Source of the DNA: Nanobdellota archaeon
GTDB taxonomy: Archaea > Nanobdellota > Nanobdellia > Pacearchaeales > GW2011-AR1
DNA: 18,622 nucleotides
NCBI GenBank assembly: GCA_018901625.1
Contig: JAHIEM010000107.1
Coordinates: 1-18,622, forward strand
Direction of reading: 5' to 3'
Shown here: one piece after another, positions 6,901 to 13,435 of the stretch
Layout: each line of letters opens with the position of its first letter
Position numbering within the stretch: position 1 is the first letter of the stretch
Notes under the pieces: generated by a model
The model's database searches: none
The model's input: only the letters and a program-made list of their open reading frames with translations
Told to the model about the DNA's origin: nothing
Program-made: the position numbers and the translations under genes

Positions 6901-7953
6901 TAAACCATTTCCAGTCTTAGCATCATAAACACACCAGCTCTCTCCGTGTTTGTAACTGTTTCCATCCTGAGTCTTCTTGCAATTCAAATCTCTGCACATA
7001 TAATCTCCGTATGTAGGCCTGTTCAAATCTTTAGACTTATCATAACTTCTGCAAAAACTCCCTCCAAAATAATCACAATTCCCGCAAGAAGCAGAATTTG
7101 CATTTGAATTGCTAGCTGTAGCCCCGCACGAATCTTTCTTAGCAATTATCTTTCTCCAGTAAGCAGGTTCATCTTTTTTGCTAGCATCATAAATATTTGC
7201 AGGATTTCCGCAAGTATCAACAAAATAAACCTCATCTTTCCCGTCTATGCAGGTTGTTTTTGTAGATTTCCCGCAGTTTGTCCCAAGTTCTTCAGCAGTG
7301 CACAAATAATCTTTATGGAAAGTGATATTGCTGCTGATAGTGCTATTCCCAGATTTTTTGGTGCTCATAACAGTGCAATCATCTCGCGTTGTGAACTTGC
7401 ATGTTCTTGTGAAGTCTTCTTCAAAAACACAAGCCCCTCTATCTTGGGCCTGAGCAGTTGCAATGCAAGCAGATTCAGAAGTAATATCAGTTCTAAAATT
7501 AGTCTGCAATCCAAAAAACCCAGATAGTTTCTTGCATCTTACTAGAGTCACAAAAGCAGCCTGATTATCAAGAACACAGCATCCTAAATCACACTGTGGA
7601 ATTTCACACGAGGCAGAATCAGCCCAGACACCATTATTCTGCTGGCAAACAAGCTGAGGTGTATTTTCAGAACAAGTTCCCTCGTTGCTATTATAACAGC
7701 ACCCTAGCTTGCAGAAACTAGTAGCCTCGCAGGATGTAGGAGTAGTTCTAAATGCAGAATTACAGCTAGTTGTCTTGGAATTCTGGCACCATGCCCCGTA
7801 AGTTGTTTTCTCGCAGCAGGAAGTAGTCTCAGGCACAGTTACAGTGCTTATATCAGCAGAAGCCTGCGGAGAAAGAATAAATGCAAAAGCAAATATAGCC
7901 ACAGTTAGTATTGATATCTGAATACAACTCATTACTGCTTTATTGTTTATCAT
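3961..7953 (-). CDS. Giant cysteine-rich membrane-spanning surface protein (paralogue 1)
   Basis: A 1330-aa protein. Residues 9-33 are a signal peptide, with likely cleavage after A-S-A33. Residues 40-550 hold more than 40 cysteines in motifs such as GCCYNS, GCCVL, CGNC, HGESWCVYD and CSSLGDC. Residues about 560-810 are Gly/Ala-rich with four or five hydrophobic helices. A second cysteine module follows (CESCNKDP, YRCQSLGQAC), then Ig-like repeats built around EPTQCK, EPASCKWSRQDKDY and related strands to the C-terminus. The protein aligns motif for motif with the 1299-aa product at 9376-13275. Its ATG overlaps the preceding gene's stop (ATGA), so it closes a coupled operon. The N- and C-terminal domains probably lie outside the cell. 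I know similar long proteins from DPANN genomes but no established function; an adhesin or structural core is inference. Confidence 0.8.
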   Translation of the reverse strand: MINNKAVMSCIQISILTVAIFAFAFILSPQASADISTVTVPETTSCCEKTTYGAWCQNSKTTSCNSAFRTTPTSCEATSFCKLGCCYNSNEGTCSENTPQLVCQQNNGVWADSASCEIPQCDLGCCVLDNQAAFVTLVRCKKLSGFFGLQTNFRTDITSESACIATAQAQDRGACVFEEDFTRTCKFTTRDDCTVMSTKKSGNSTISSNITFHKDYLCTAEELGTNCGKSTKTTCIDGKDEVYFVDTCGNPANIYDASKKDEPAYWRKIIAKKDSCGATASNSNANSASCGNCDYFGGSFCRSYDKSKDLNRPTYGDYMCRDLNCKKTQDGNSYKHGESWCVYDAKTGNGLDLAGSRQFKHVCIAGEEIVELCADFRSEVCIQDVIKTDKGDFQQAACRANRWQDCVGQKEKDDCLNEDRRDCQWIENVIGQDALGANQTTATVTTNEDGEAEVKQLKKHGVCVPDVPPGLKFWEEGEAAGICAQGNSVCTVQYEKGFFGKEKAKVNSECLSADWTKKRQEVCSSLGDCSGTVETCADGKCEVKQGVYTVLQKNSFISGTTGRVIVVLAEFVSNLIGLGLVRGAAPKVTSAPEKKLIILNEKQTAELNKGLTQPGGTGAAAAQQAANKQILDSVTAYKGTWTSAGTQTFEGTKLAMESATIGGKEVLKAPMGSATKYFVNEGGQLKEVGTPAAGQAGETGLMGSINSLMANTIVSSLMSAGAIAGVVYFASGLFGADANTQKALAAGAFAGTMTYNLINPLATGAGWNMELFGMAKNFMGSGGLGTAAPLVSWGLAIGIGFAVFAMMYKKTDTETIKFDCKPYEPPTGGAFCESCNKDPFRLCSEYRCQSLGQACKLLNEEASGKEKCVWVNPNDVNSPKITPWKDVLTSGHSYAPMETRPSSRGTKIVRASASDGCIKAFTPLSFGISTDEPTQCKIDYNNTVNVRDVKKAYESMAYYFGESNLYEYNHSQTMRLPGPAALAAQNISPEMGLDGKFTLFVRCQDANGNVNEDEFAIQFCVEKGPDTTPPRIEGTSIASGMPVQFNLNDTDIEVYVNEPASCKWSRQDKDYDLMENEMRCDSNVWEINTNMLYKCFTKLTGLENRKDNNFYFRCRDQPYAPVNDRITMQESYAFVIKGTQPLNIKSNSIKPNGTVQGFSNIVSVDLTLETENGYNKGDALCYYSTSTLDSSFIKMFETGTNKHKQNQQLPAGTYNYYFRCVDLGGNADYNQTSFIVEVDRNAPSIVRIYNEGGNLKVETSEKSTCYYSENINQQCNFAVSDGKQMLYQNTTAHYIEWKTNSNLYIKCVDSSGNQPNPTDCSIIARPFNSK
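4747..4793. repeat. 47-bp block identical to 10189-10235
   Basis: This segment inside the 1330-aa gene is base-for-base identical to a segment of the 1299-aa gene. It encodes the YVNEPASCKWSRQDK core of an Ig-like repeat. The flanks diverge at once. Confidence 0.85.
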
Positions 7954-8120
7954 CTTAAATCAAATACCTTCCGTTCCTTACTAGTCTCTCTAAAGATTCT
8001 TCTGTAAGTCTCATAACACCAGCTATGAACCAAAGCTCCATTATATGGTTCATCAACCTCCTCTCTGCATACAGGGCAAGACACACTCCCCACATCTAAA
8101 ACTTCTTCAATTTCAACCAT
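7950..8120 (-). CDS. Micro-protein with CPVC zinc-binding half-site
   Basis: A 56-aa protein starting MVEIEEVLDVGSVSCPVCRE, with C-P-V-C at residues 15-18 and a later H-x2-C (VHSWCYE, near residue 31). These four ligands suggest a small zinc-binding fold. The frame extends 14 codons further upstream, but I chose this ATG because it overlaps the upstream micro-gene's stop (ATGGTTGA), matching the coupling of the whole string. The stop overlaps the start of the 1330-aa gene by four bases. No signal peptide, so it is probably cytoplasmic; it may help regulate or assemble the neighbouring surface proteins. It could instead be the second half of one zinc-ribbon protein split by a frameshift (see the gene at 8113). 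Confidence 0.65.
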   Translation of the reverse strand: MVEIEEVLDVGSVSCPVCREEVDEPYNGALVHSWCYETYRRIFRETSKERKVFDLR

Positions 8121-8244
8121 CTTTTTTCTTATCATCAACAAATTTACAATGCTCGCACTCAAACACTTCTACTTCTCCATTATCTAACTCAACTTTTCTC
8201 TCATCATTAGACTTGCTTGGTTCTGCTTTAAATTTCTTTTTCAT
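8113..8244 (-). CDS. Micro-protein, 43 aa, with CEHC motif
   Basis: Starts MKKKFKAEPSKSNDERKVEL and ends ...FECEHCKFVDDKKKDG. It is highly charged with a single C-x2-C at residues 30-33. It begins one base after the stop of the preceding gene and overlaps the next gene's start by eight bases, so its place in the coupled string supports it being translated. It could pair its CxxC with the CPVC of the downstream product, in trans or, if a frameshift joins them, in cis. No family recognised. Confidence 0.55.
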   Translation of the reverse strand: MKKKFKAEPSKSNDERKVELDNGEVEVFECEHCKFVDDKKKDG

Positions 8245-8245
8245 C

Positions 8246-8398
8246 TTATCCAAAAGCTCCCACTGCCCAAAAAAAAGCCATTAGCCAGATAATAAACGCA
8301 ATAATCAGCCAGTTTTTATTTTTTTTAGCTCTAAATGAGGCATAAGCTAATCCAAGAGTTGCAAGTATCAAGGGTATAAATTTCTCAAAACTCATCAT
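8246..8398 (-). CDS. Micro-protein, 50 aa, two membrane helices
   Basis: Sequence begins MMSFEKFIPLILATLGLAYA, turns at SFRAKKNKNW and continues with a second hydrophobic helix rich in aromatic residues. A helical hairpin with a positively charged loop should place both ends outside the membrane and the loop inside. The second Met (8395) is an equally good start. Its stop lies one base before the next ATG. The size and topology resemble small accessory subunits of membrane complexes, but no homology is recognised. Confidence 0.55.
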   Translation of the reverse strand: MMSFEKFIPLILATLGLAYASFRAKKNKNWLIIAFIIWLMAFFWAVGAFG

Positions 8399-8400
8399 TT

Positions 8401-8562
8401 TTATTCTGCTAACCCTCCCAGTATTAAAAGGAAATTTCCAAACCCAAAACCAATCTGTGCATAAACATTCATAGGATTAACAATTAAAAACGGAAGGGAG
8501 ATTACATCTACAACTCCTGCAATCACTCTTATAATAAATCCTGTCTGCGCTTTTTTATTCAT
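8401..8562 (-). CDS. Micro-protein, 53 aa, prepilin-like start (NKKAQTGF)
   Basis: Begins MNKKAQTGFIIRVIAGVVDV. After K-K-A-Q the chain is hydrophobic with two short helices broken by NPMNVYAQ, ending GGLAE. The K-A-Q junction repeats the [KR][GAS][QF] pattern of six other products in this window, although the following helix is less regular. The gene sits 14 nt after the 262-aa gene and 2 nt before the next ATG. It may be a minor membrane subunit of the same assembly. No named family recognised. Confidence 0.55.
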   Translation of the reverse strand: MNKKAQTGFIIRVIAGVVDVISLPFLIVNPMNVYAQIGFGFGNFLLILGGLAE

Positions 8563-8576
8563 TTGTATCTTTCATT

Positions 8577-9365
8577 TTATTTAACAAACGGCTCATCTGC
8601 CCCGTAACCTGCAGGCCAGCTTAAACTTCTGGTTGCAAATGTGAAACTCTCATCAGTTTCTCGCTCACTCACAATGTAAATCTTGCTGCCATCACCTTGT
8701 TTTAATTTTTCAATCTTCAAATTAGGATAGTACAGCATGAATGTTTCTGGAGCAGAATCTCCGTATCTAGCCTCCCAGTTTACAATACTCTGTGAAATCA
8801 TGACTAAATCATAAATCTCACTATTTCTAGATATTACAAACCCGCTAAAATACTGAGTTGAATCTTTCTCAAGTGTAATCACACTATTAAGTCTCACATT
8901 CAAACTATGCGGAACTATCTCAACAGAAGTATTTCCTCTCTTCAAGCTCACACTATATCCTCTATCTTCATAATCAGAAACTAAATCATTCACGCACTTC
9001 TCTGCAACAGGTCTTATATAGCTTGCAATCTGCTCTTCAACATGCTCTTTTAAAAATGGCTGTTGATTTACACAAGTCTTGTAATACTCAGCAGTATAAC
9101 ACAAATATTCTACCTGCCTCCCATCATACCCAATTGTATTTTGGGGATTTAAGCTCCCCCCGCTCTCAGAAACAATTGGAATAATCTTTTCTAACTCATT
9201 AGTAATGCACTCTTCAACATATCCAGAAGGAGTTATTGGGGAGATTATCATCTTTATTCTAGGATAAAACACAATAATCAAAACCACTGCAACAACAACT
9301 ATTGCAATTATTATAAATATTGTTAACTGCCCTCTCTTTTTCATGTTATTATCTAGATTCTTCAT
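8577..9365 (-). CDS. KRGQ-type prepilin-like surface protein (paralogue 1)
   Basis: A 262-aa protein: MKNLDNNMKKRGQLTIFIII then a helix to about residue 34 and an extracellular-type domain. Four cysteines at residues 53, 89, 98 and 124 fall at exactly the same positions as in the 258-aa paralogue at 13436-14212. Shared motifs are Y[VI]E.C, GG..NP, YLCYT and the S-K-I-Y near the end, so the pair clearly share a fold, probably with two disulfides. The identical cysteine numbering favours this start over Met8 (9344), which would leave only two residues before KRG. An upstream extension would overlap the preceding gene. Spacing from the 1299-aa gene is 10 nt. Likely anchored by, or processed at, K-R-G-Q. 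Function not known. Confidence 0.75.
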   Translation of the reverse strand: MKNLDNNMKKRGQLTIFIIIAIVVVAVVLIIVFYPRIKMIISPITPSGYVEECITNELEKIIPIVSESGGSLNPQNTIGYDGRQVEYLCYTAEYYKTCVNQQPFLKEHVEEQIASYIRPVAEKCVNDLVSDYEDRGYSVSLKRGNTSVEIVPHSLNVRLNSVITLEKDSTQYFSGFVISRNSEIYDLVMISQSIVNWEARYGDSAPETFMLYYPNLKIEKLKQGDGSKIYIVSERETDESFTFATRSLSWPAGYGADEPFVK

Positions 9366-9375
9366 ATTATAAACT

Positions 9376-12300
9376 TTAGTACCAAAAGCTCGTTGCAATG
9401 TCATTATATGCTTTCACTCGTATCGAGCAAGCTGATGGCTCATTCATCCACGCATCTCTGCATTTTATATAGTAAGTCTGTTGAGTATCCCACGAAGCAG
9501 TGTGTTCCTGTGTAAATCCCCCATTCATCTGTGTTCCATTCTCAAATAAGAAGTTGCAAGTCTGATAGCTATTTGAATAAGCGCACTCAGAATCTTCATT
9601 AGTGAGTATGTATAAACTGCCTCCTGAATTATACACTCTAGTTACTATGGGCGCAGAATTATCCAGATCTATATTGAACGTTGAATTTTTATAAGCTTCA
9701 TTTCCTCCATCAGTGCACTTAATCTGCAGCTGATTCTGTCCAACATTAAAATTAGCAGTATTCATTCCAGTCTGGAAATGAGTATTTGAAGCAGAATCCC
9801 AGTCAACAGCATCTGACTGCATTAAAATCCAGTTAGTTCCCCATCTATAATAACACCAAGCTTTCCCATTCTCAACTCCTCCTGAAGTATCAACTTGTAA
9901 GTCAAATGTTCCTGGCAAACTCCCGTAAGTAACCTTTCCATCTGGAAGTATTCTATTTATAATTAGGGGGGTTTCTGTAACTCTTAATTTGTAATTATAA
10001 CCCTGCGAATTTGCATTTCTCTTGCTCTCATTAACAGTTCCATCTAACCATGGCTGATCATTGCACCTGAAGTAAAATGTATTCTCTCCTAAACTTAGAT
10101 TATTCAGAGTAGAAGTGCACCTCCACCCAAATATTGCAGGCTCGCAAAAGTCTTCACAAACAAATGAATTTTCCATTCCAGTGTAATTCTTATCCTGCCT
10201 GCTCCACTTGCAGCTTGCAGGCTCATTTACATAAATTTGAACTTCCTGGCTAGTTGTATTAAATGCAATATTCGCGCTATTCAGAGGGCTTGTACTAGAT
10301 ATGTATGGCGCAGTTCTATCTGGTCCTGGTCTCGCGCAAACATCAATCAGATACTCATTATTATTCATATTTCCAAAAATATCTTGGCATCTTGTATAAA
10401 CCTTTAGGTTTCTAAACTGGCTTAGAACATCAGCCTCAGTTAGATTGCTATCATTATTGCATGCCAGAACTAAATCAACACTTGGAATTGCAAATCCCAT
10501 TGTGTGATTGAAAAGATACAAATTTGAATCTCCAAAATAATCTTCCATATCATCAAACTTGGGTTTGTGTTGCATGTCTATCTTGCACTGCGCAGGCTTG
10601 TCAGTATTTATTCCAAAAACCAATGGGGAAAATGCTTCAATGCACCTTCCTCCTGACTCTCTAACTGAAAATCCTGCAGAAGAAACATTCATATAAGAGA
10701 AATTCGCAGTTAGCACAGAATATAGAGGAGTTATTACAGGCGCTCTTCCATCATTCCTCTTTGTGATGCATAATTCATCATCACTTCCTTCATTAATAAA
10801 CTCACACGCCTGCCCTAAACTCTGGCATCTGTATTTAGAACACGTTTTTAATTCTGGATTCGCATTGCATTTTTCGCAATCACTCCCCCCACTTGGCGGC
10901 TGCCAAGGCATGCACTTGAATTCAACTATTTTCGGCGGGCATTTCTTCATTCCCATAAATAGAGAGATAATAATAAGTATAATTCCGACTATTGCAATCG
11001 GCCAGAGGAATGGGACAATTCCTGCAAGTGGTCCTCCTGCAGCAAATGCACTTGCAATCGAACCTCCAAATGCCCCCTGTCCAGCTAATCCCGCAGTAGC
11101 AGCAAAACCAACCATTGCAGCACCAGCGCTCATTAGCATGCTTCCCGCAGGGCTTAAATTTAACATCTTAGCTAAAAATCCTCCAACTATCATTCCAATT
11201 CCCGCTCCAATCATAACTGTACCAAAAGCCGCAAAAGCAGGTGCTAATGCTCCTGCCCAGGTTCCAGATGCTAGAATTGGGGCACTACCAAAATAAGCTC
11301 CAGCGGTAAGTGCACTAAATCCCCCCACAGTCATCTGCCCTATTGCAAATCCAATTCCAACAGCACCTAATCCCAACATCAATCCAACACTGCTTCCTCC
11401 CCCACTCCCACTAGAACCACTCTCACTACTAACAGGAAATCCAAACTTGCCTGCAACACTTGCAGAGTCTGAACCTTCTACTCTCTGCCCAGCAACAGGT
11501 CTTGCAAAGGTTTTATACAAATCAATAAAATTCTGAGGTAATTTCCCAACCTTCTTAACAGAATATCCAGAATCAGTATATTCTCCATTAATATTCACAT
11601 ATCCCCCGCAATCTCCTAGAGAGACGCATAGTTCATTCATCTGTTTTGTAAACTTGCCTGCTTCTAAACAATCGCAATTCTTAACACACTTGCACCCGCC
11701 AGTCATAGTTGCTTTGTACATAACAGTGCATTTCTGGCTAGCTAATCCGCAAATACTCGCCCCAACTCTACCCCCAGCTTCACTTGACAAATCAAATCCT
11801 TCTGCATATTTTGGGGCGCAAATGTCAAACTTAAATCCAGAATCAACATTTATCTTTTTTGTAAAACAATCTTCTAATCCGCATCTCTCTTCCTGCTCTC
11901 CTTTCTTTGTATTCGCATCAATGCAATATTGCCACGCATTTAACCTGCAAGCAGCAGTGGAGAATACTACCGCAGTTCCATTAACATCAAACTCACTCTG
12001 TTCAGTGCAAACCTCGTTTCTAAAATCAGCGCACGGCTCAACCTGAACTTTTCCCTCAAAACAAGAATATCTATAATGTCTCGAGCCAACAACATCTCTG
12101 GACATTGTATCTTTATCATCAACACCGATTGCAGAATCATAGACACACCAACTCTCTCCATTCTTCCTGTCTCTCTTAGAAAGCACCTTTCCAAAAGCAT
12201 CAACTAAATCAGGAGCATCTTTGCACGACATATCCGCACAGATATTATTTCCAATATCTGGTTTTTCAGCTTTTGCTTCTCTATAATCCTGGCACTTGCT

Positions 12301-13275
12301 TCCTAAAACATAAAAACAATTTCCACAAGTCTTGCTTCCAGAATTTCCATTTGCTGAATTAATTCCACAACTATTCTCTTTCAAAACAACCTTTTCCCAA
12401 TAACTCTGATTGCTTCTTTGAGAATAGTCATAAATATTAGCAGCATTTCCACAAGTATCTTTAAAATAAACTTCATCCTTTCCTTCTAAACAAGTAGTCT
12501 CATTACTAGACCTGCAAGTAGTATTCAATGCAGCAGCTGAACATAAATAACCCTGGACAATATTCCTGTTAGTCAAACTCCTGCACTCATTATTAGTCAG
12601 CATTTTGCACGAGCTATCTGAAAATATGCACGCTCCTCGAGTCTGCCCAAATTTCAGAGCAATACACTCCCCCTCTGAAGTTATACCTGCTCTGAAATCA
12701 ATGACTAGATTTCTTTCTGCAGATAATTTCTGGCACCTCTGGCTTGTCACAAACTGCACATCACTTCCTAAGACACAGCATCCAGATCTGCACTCAGGAA
12801 TAACATTAATATTGCACTCAGGATTATCTTTCCATACTCCTCCTAAAGCACTCTCGCACTTAGTCTTAGGCGAGTTTACAATGCATAACCCCTCCTGGCT
12901 GTCGTAACAACACCCCTTCTTGCAATCTGCATTTAAATCGCACTGAGTAGGCAAACAAGTTCCAGAACACTGGCTCGCGCAGGTTATTGAATCATAATCC
13001 AGACAAGTATCATTATTCTTAGTTCTCTGGCAGCAGTTCAGAGCAGCAGTTGCAGAAGCAATAGGAAATATGGGCTTAGCAATAATCTTCCAAATCTTCG
13101 AGAAGATGCTATCGCTCTCTATCTTAAAACTCTCAGCAGGTTTTGTAGACTGGTCAACAAGATAGCAAAATGCAAAACTAGAAATAATCAGTATAACTAT
13201 CTGGAGATAGCTAACTCTAGCTCTCTTGCTGAACAAATTACTTCTGAATATCTCTACTACTCTCTTTTTTCCCAT
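9376..13275 (-). CDS. Giant cysteine-rich membrane-spanning surface protein (paralogue 2)
   Basis: A 1299-aa protein. A basic N-terminus and hydrophobic helix (residues 21-40) act as signal anchor. Residues 77-590 are cysteine-rich, with GCCYDS, GCCVL, CGNC, NGESWCVYD, EPCADFRNEVC and CVSLGDC, each matched in the 1330-aa paralogue. Then comes a Ser/Gly linker (GSSGSGGGSS), about 150 residues of Gly/Ala-rich hydrophobic helices ending FLWPIAIVGIILIIISLFMG, a cysteine module (CEKCNANP, YRCQSLGQAC) and Ig-like repeats (KPAQCK, EPASCKWSRQDKNY, EDSECAYS). Many N-glycosylation sequons support an outside location. A TATA-like element centred about 23 nt upstream suggests a leaderless mRNA that could carry seven genes down to 3961. 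Family known to me only as uncharacterised DPANN proteins. Confidence 0.8.
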   Translation of the reverse strand: MGKKRVVEIFRSNLFSKRARVSYLQIVILIISSFAFCYLVDQSTKPAESFKIESDSIFSKIWKIIAKPIFPIASATAALNCCQRTKNNDTCLDYDSITCASQCSGTCLPTQCDLNADCKKGCCYDSQEGLCIVNSPKTKCESALGGVWKDNPECNINVIPECRSGCCVLGSDVQFVTSQRCQKLSAERNLVIDFRAGITSEGECIALKFGQTRGACIFSDSSCKMLTNNECRSLTNRNIVQGYLCSAAALNTTCRSSNETTCLEGKDEVYFKDTCGNAANIYDYSQRSNQSYWEKVVLKENSCGINSANGNSGSKTCGNCFYVLGSKCQDYREAKAEKPDIGNNICADMSCKDAPDLVDAFGKVLSKRDRKNGESWCVYDSAIGVDDKDTMSRDVVGSRHYRYSCFEGKVQVEPCADFRNEVCTEQSEFDVNGTAVVFSTAACRLNAWQYCIDANTKKGEQEERCGLEDCFTKKINVDSGFKFDICAPKYAEGFDLSSEAGGRVGASICGLASQKCTVMYKATMTGGCKCVKNCDCLEAGKFTKQMNELCVSLGDCGGYVNINGEYTDSGYSVKKVGKLPQNFIDLYKTFARPVAGQRVEGSDSASVAGKFGFPVSSESGSSGSGGGSSVGLMLGLGAVGIGFAIGQMTVGGFSALTAGAYFGSAPILASGTWAGALAPAFAAFGTVMIGAGIGMIVGGFLAKMLNLSPAGSMLMSAGAAMVGFAATAGLAGQGAFGGSIASAFAAGGPLAGIVPFLWPIAIVGIILIIISLFMGMKKCPPKIVEFKCMPWQPPSGGSDCEKCNANPELKTCSKYRCQSLGQACEFINEGSDDELCITKRNDGRAPVITPLYSVLTANFSYMNVSSAGFSVRESGGRCIEAFSPLVFGINTDKPAQCKIDMQHKPKFDDMEDYFGDSNLYLFNHTMGFAIPSVDLVLACNNDSNLTEADVLSQFRNLKVYTRCQDIFGNMNNNEYLIDVCARPGPDRTAPYISSTSPLNSANIAFNTTSQEVQIYVNEPASCKWSRQDKNYTGMENSFVCEDFCEPAIFGWRCTSTLNNLSLGENTFYFRCNDQPWLDGTVNESKRNANSQGYNYKLRVTETPLIINRILPDGKVTYGSLPGTFDLQVDTSGGVENGKAWCYYRWGTNWILMQSDAVDWDSASNTHFQTGMNTANFNVGQNQLQIKCTDGGNEAYKNSTFNIDLDNSAPIVTRVYNSGGSLYILTNEDSECAYSNSYQTCNFLFENGTQMNGGFTQEHTASWDTQQTYYIKCRDAWMNEPSACSIRVKAYNDIATSFWY
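10189..10235. repeat. 47-bp block identical to 4747-4793
   Basis: Lies in the 1299-aa gene and encodes YVNEPASCKWSRQDK. All 47 bases match the copy in the 1330-aa gene, including synonymous positions, while neighbouring codons differ. Confidence 0.85.
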
Positions 13276-13292
13276 ATTTGCTCTTTAAATGG

Positions 13293-13303
13293 TTTATACT
13301 AAA
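13293..13303 (-). promoter_or_regulatory. TATA-like promoter of the giant-protein operon
   Basis: The minus strand reads TTTAGTATAAA, centred about 23 nt before the ATG at 13275, with no ribosome site in between. This fits leaderless initiation and would let the seven-gene string 13275-3961 be transcribed separately from the upstream genes. The stop of the possible 26-aa ORF lies inside it. Confidence 0.4.
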
Positions 13304-13374
13304 TAAATCATGCCGTTCTTCTTTACAAGCAAGACCCGGTTTTTAACCTTTCCTCTTTTTTTGATTTTCTTCAT
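13294..13374 (-). CDS. Possible 26-aa basic micro-protein
   Basis: Starts MKKIKKRGKVKNRVLLV and ends NGMIYLV. The ATG has GAGG eight bases upstream, and it overlaps the stop of another tiny frame (ATGA). The product would be strongly basic with a short beta-like hydrophobic end. It lies in the gap before the 1299-aa gene. The ribosome site and coupling support it, but size leaves doubt; the end coincides with the TATA-like element, so it may be chance. Confidence 0.35.
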   Translation of the reverse strand: MKKIKKRGKVKNRVLLVKKNGMIYLV

Positions 13375-13430
13375 CTTGAAATCCTCAGATTTTGAGAGGC
13401 TGAAATTTTTTTGATTTTCTTCATCTTGAA
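13356..13430. repeat. Two exact 25-bp direct repeats, 50 bp apart
   Basis: Copies at 13356-13380 and 13406-13430, each T7GATTTTCTTCATCTTGAA on the plus strand. The 25-bp spacer holds an imperfect small hairpin (CTCA/TGAG). On the minus strand each copy supplies an AAGATGAAGAAAATC start region. The T-rich plus strand means an A-rich mRNA, not a terminator for the upstream minus-strand genes. Confidence 0.8.
13371..13424 (-). CDS. Possible 17-aa leader peptide
   Basis: Begins MKKIKKISASQNLRISR, 11 nt after the stop of the 258-aa gene, with no ribosome site. Its first six residues equal those of the following 26-aa frame because both lie in copies of a 25-bp repeat. More likely a by-product of the repeat than a real gene. 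Confidence 0.15.
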   Translation of the reverse strand: MKKIKKISASQNLRISR

Positions 13431-13435
13431 TTTAT

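Noticed and set aside
8113..8130. A-AAA-AAG type -1 frameshift site
   Set aside because: The frame of the downstream CxxC protein is +1, not -1, relative to the upstream one, so the classical -1 slippery model does not fit.
10763..11296. Long plus-strand open frame opposite the 1299-aa gene, about 177 codons
   Set aside because: It is the antisense of the Gly/Ala-rich membrane block (rich in Pro and Ala as expected from such a mirror), with no own promoter or ribosome site.
11654..12046. Plus-strand open frame of 130 codons opposite the cysteine-rich domain
   Set aside because: Antisense shadow of the minus-strand giant gene, whose motifs match its paralogue and so fix the coding strand.
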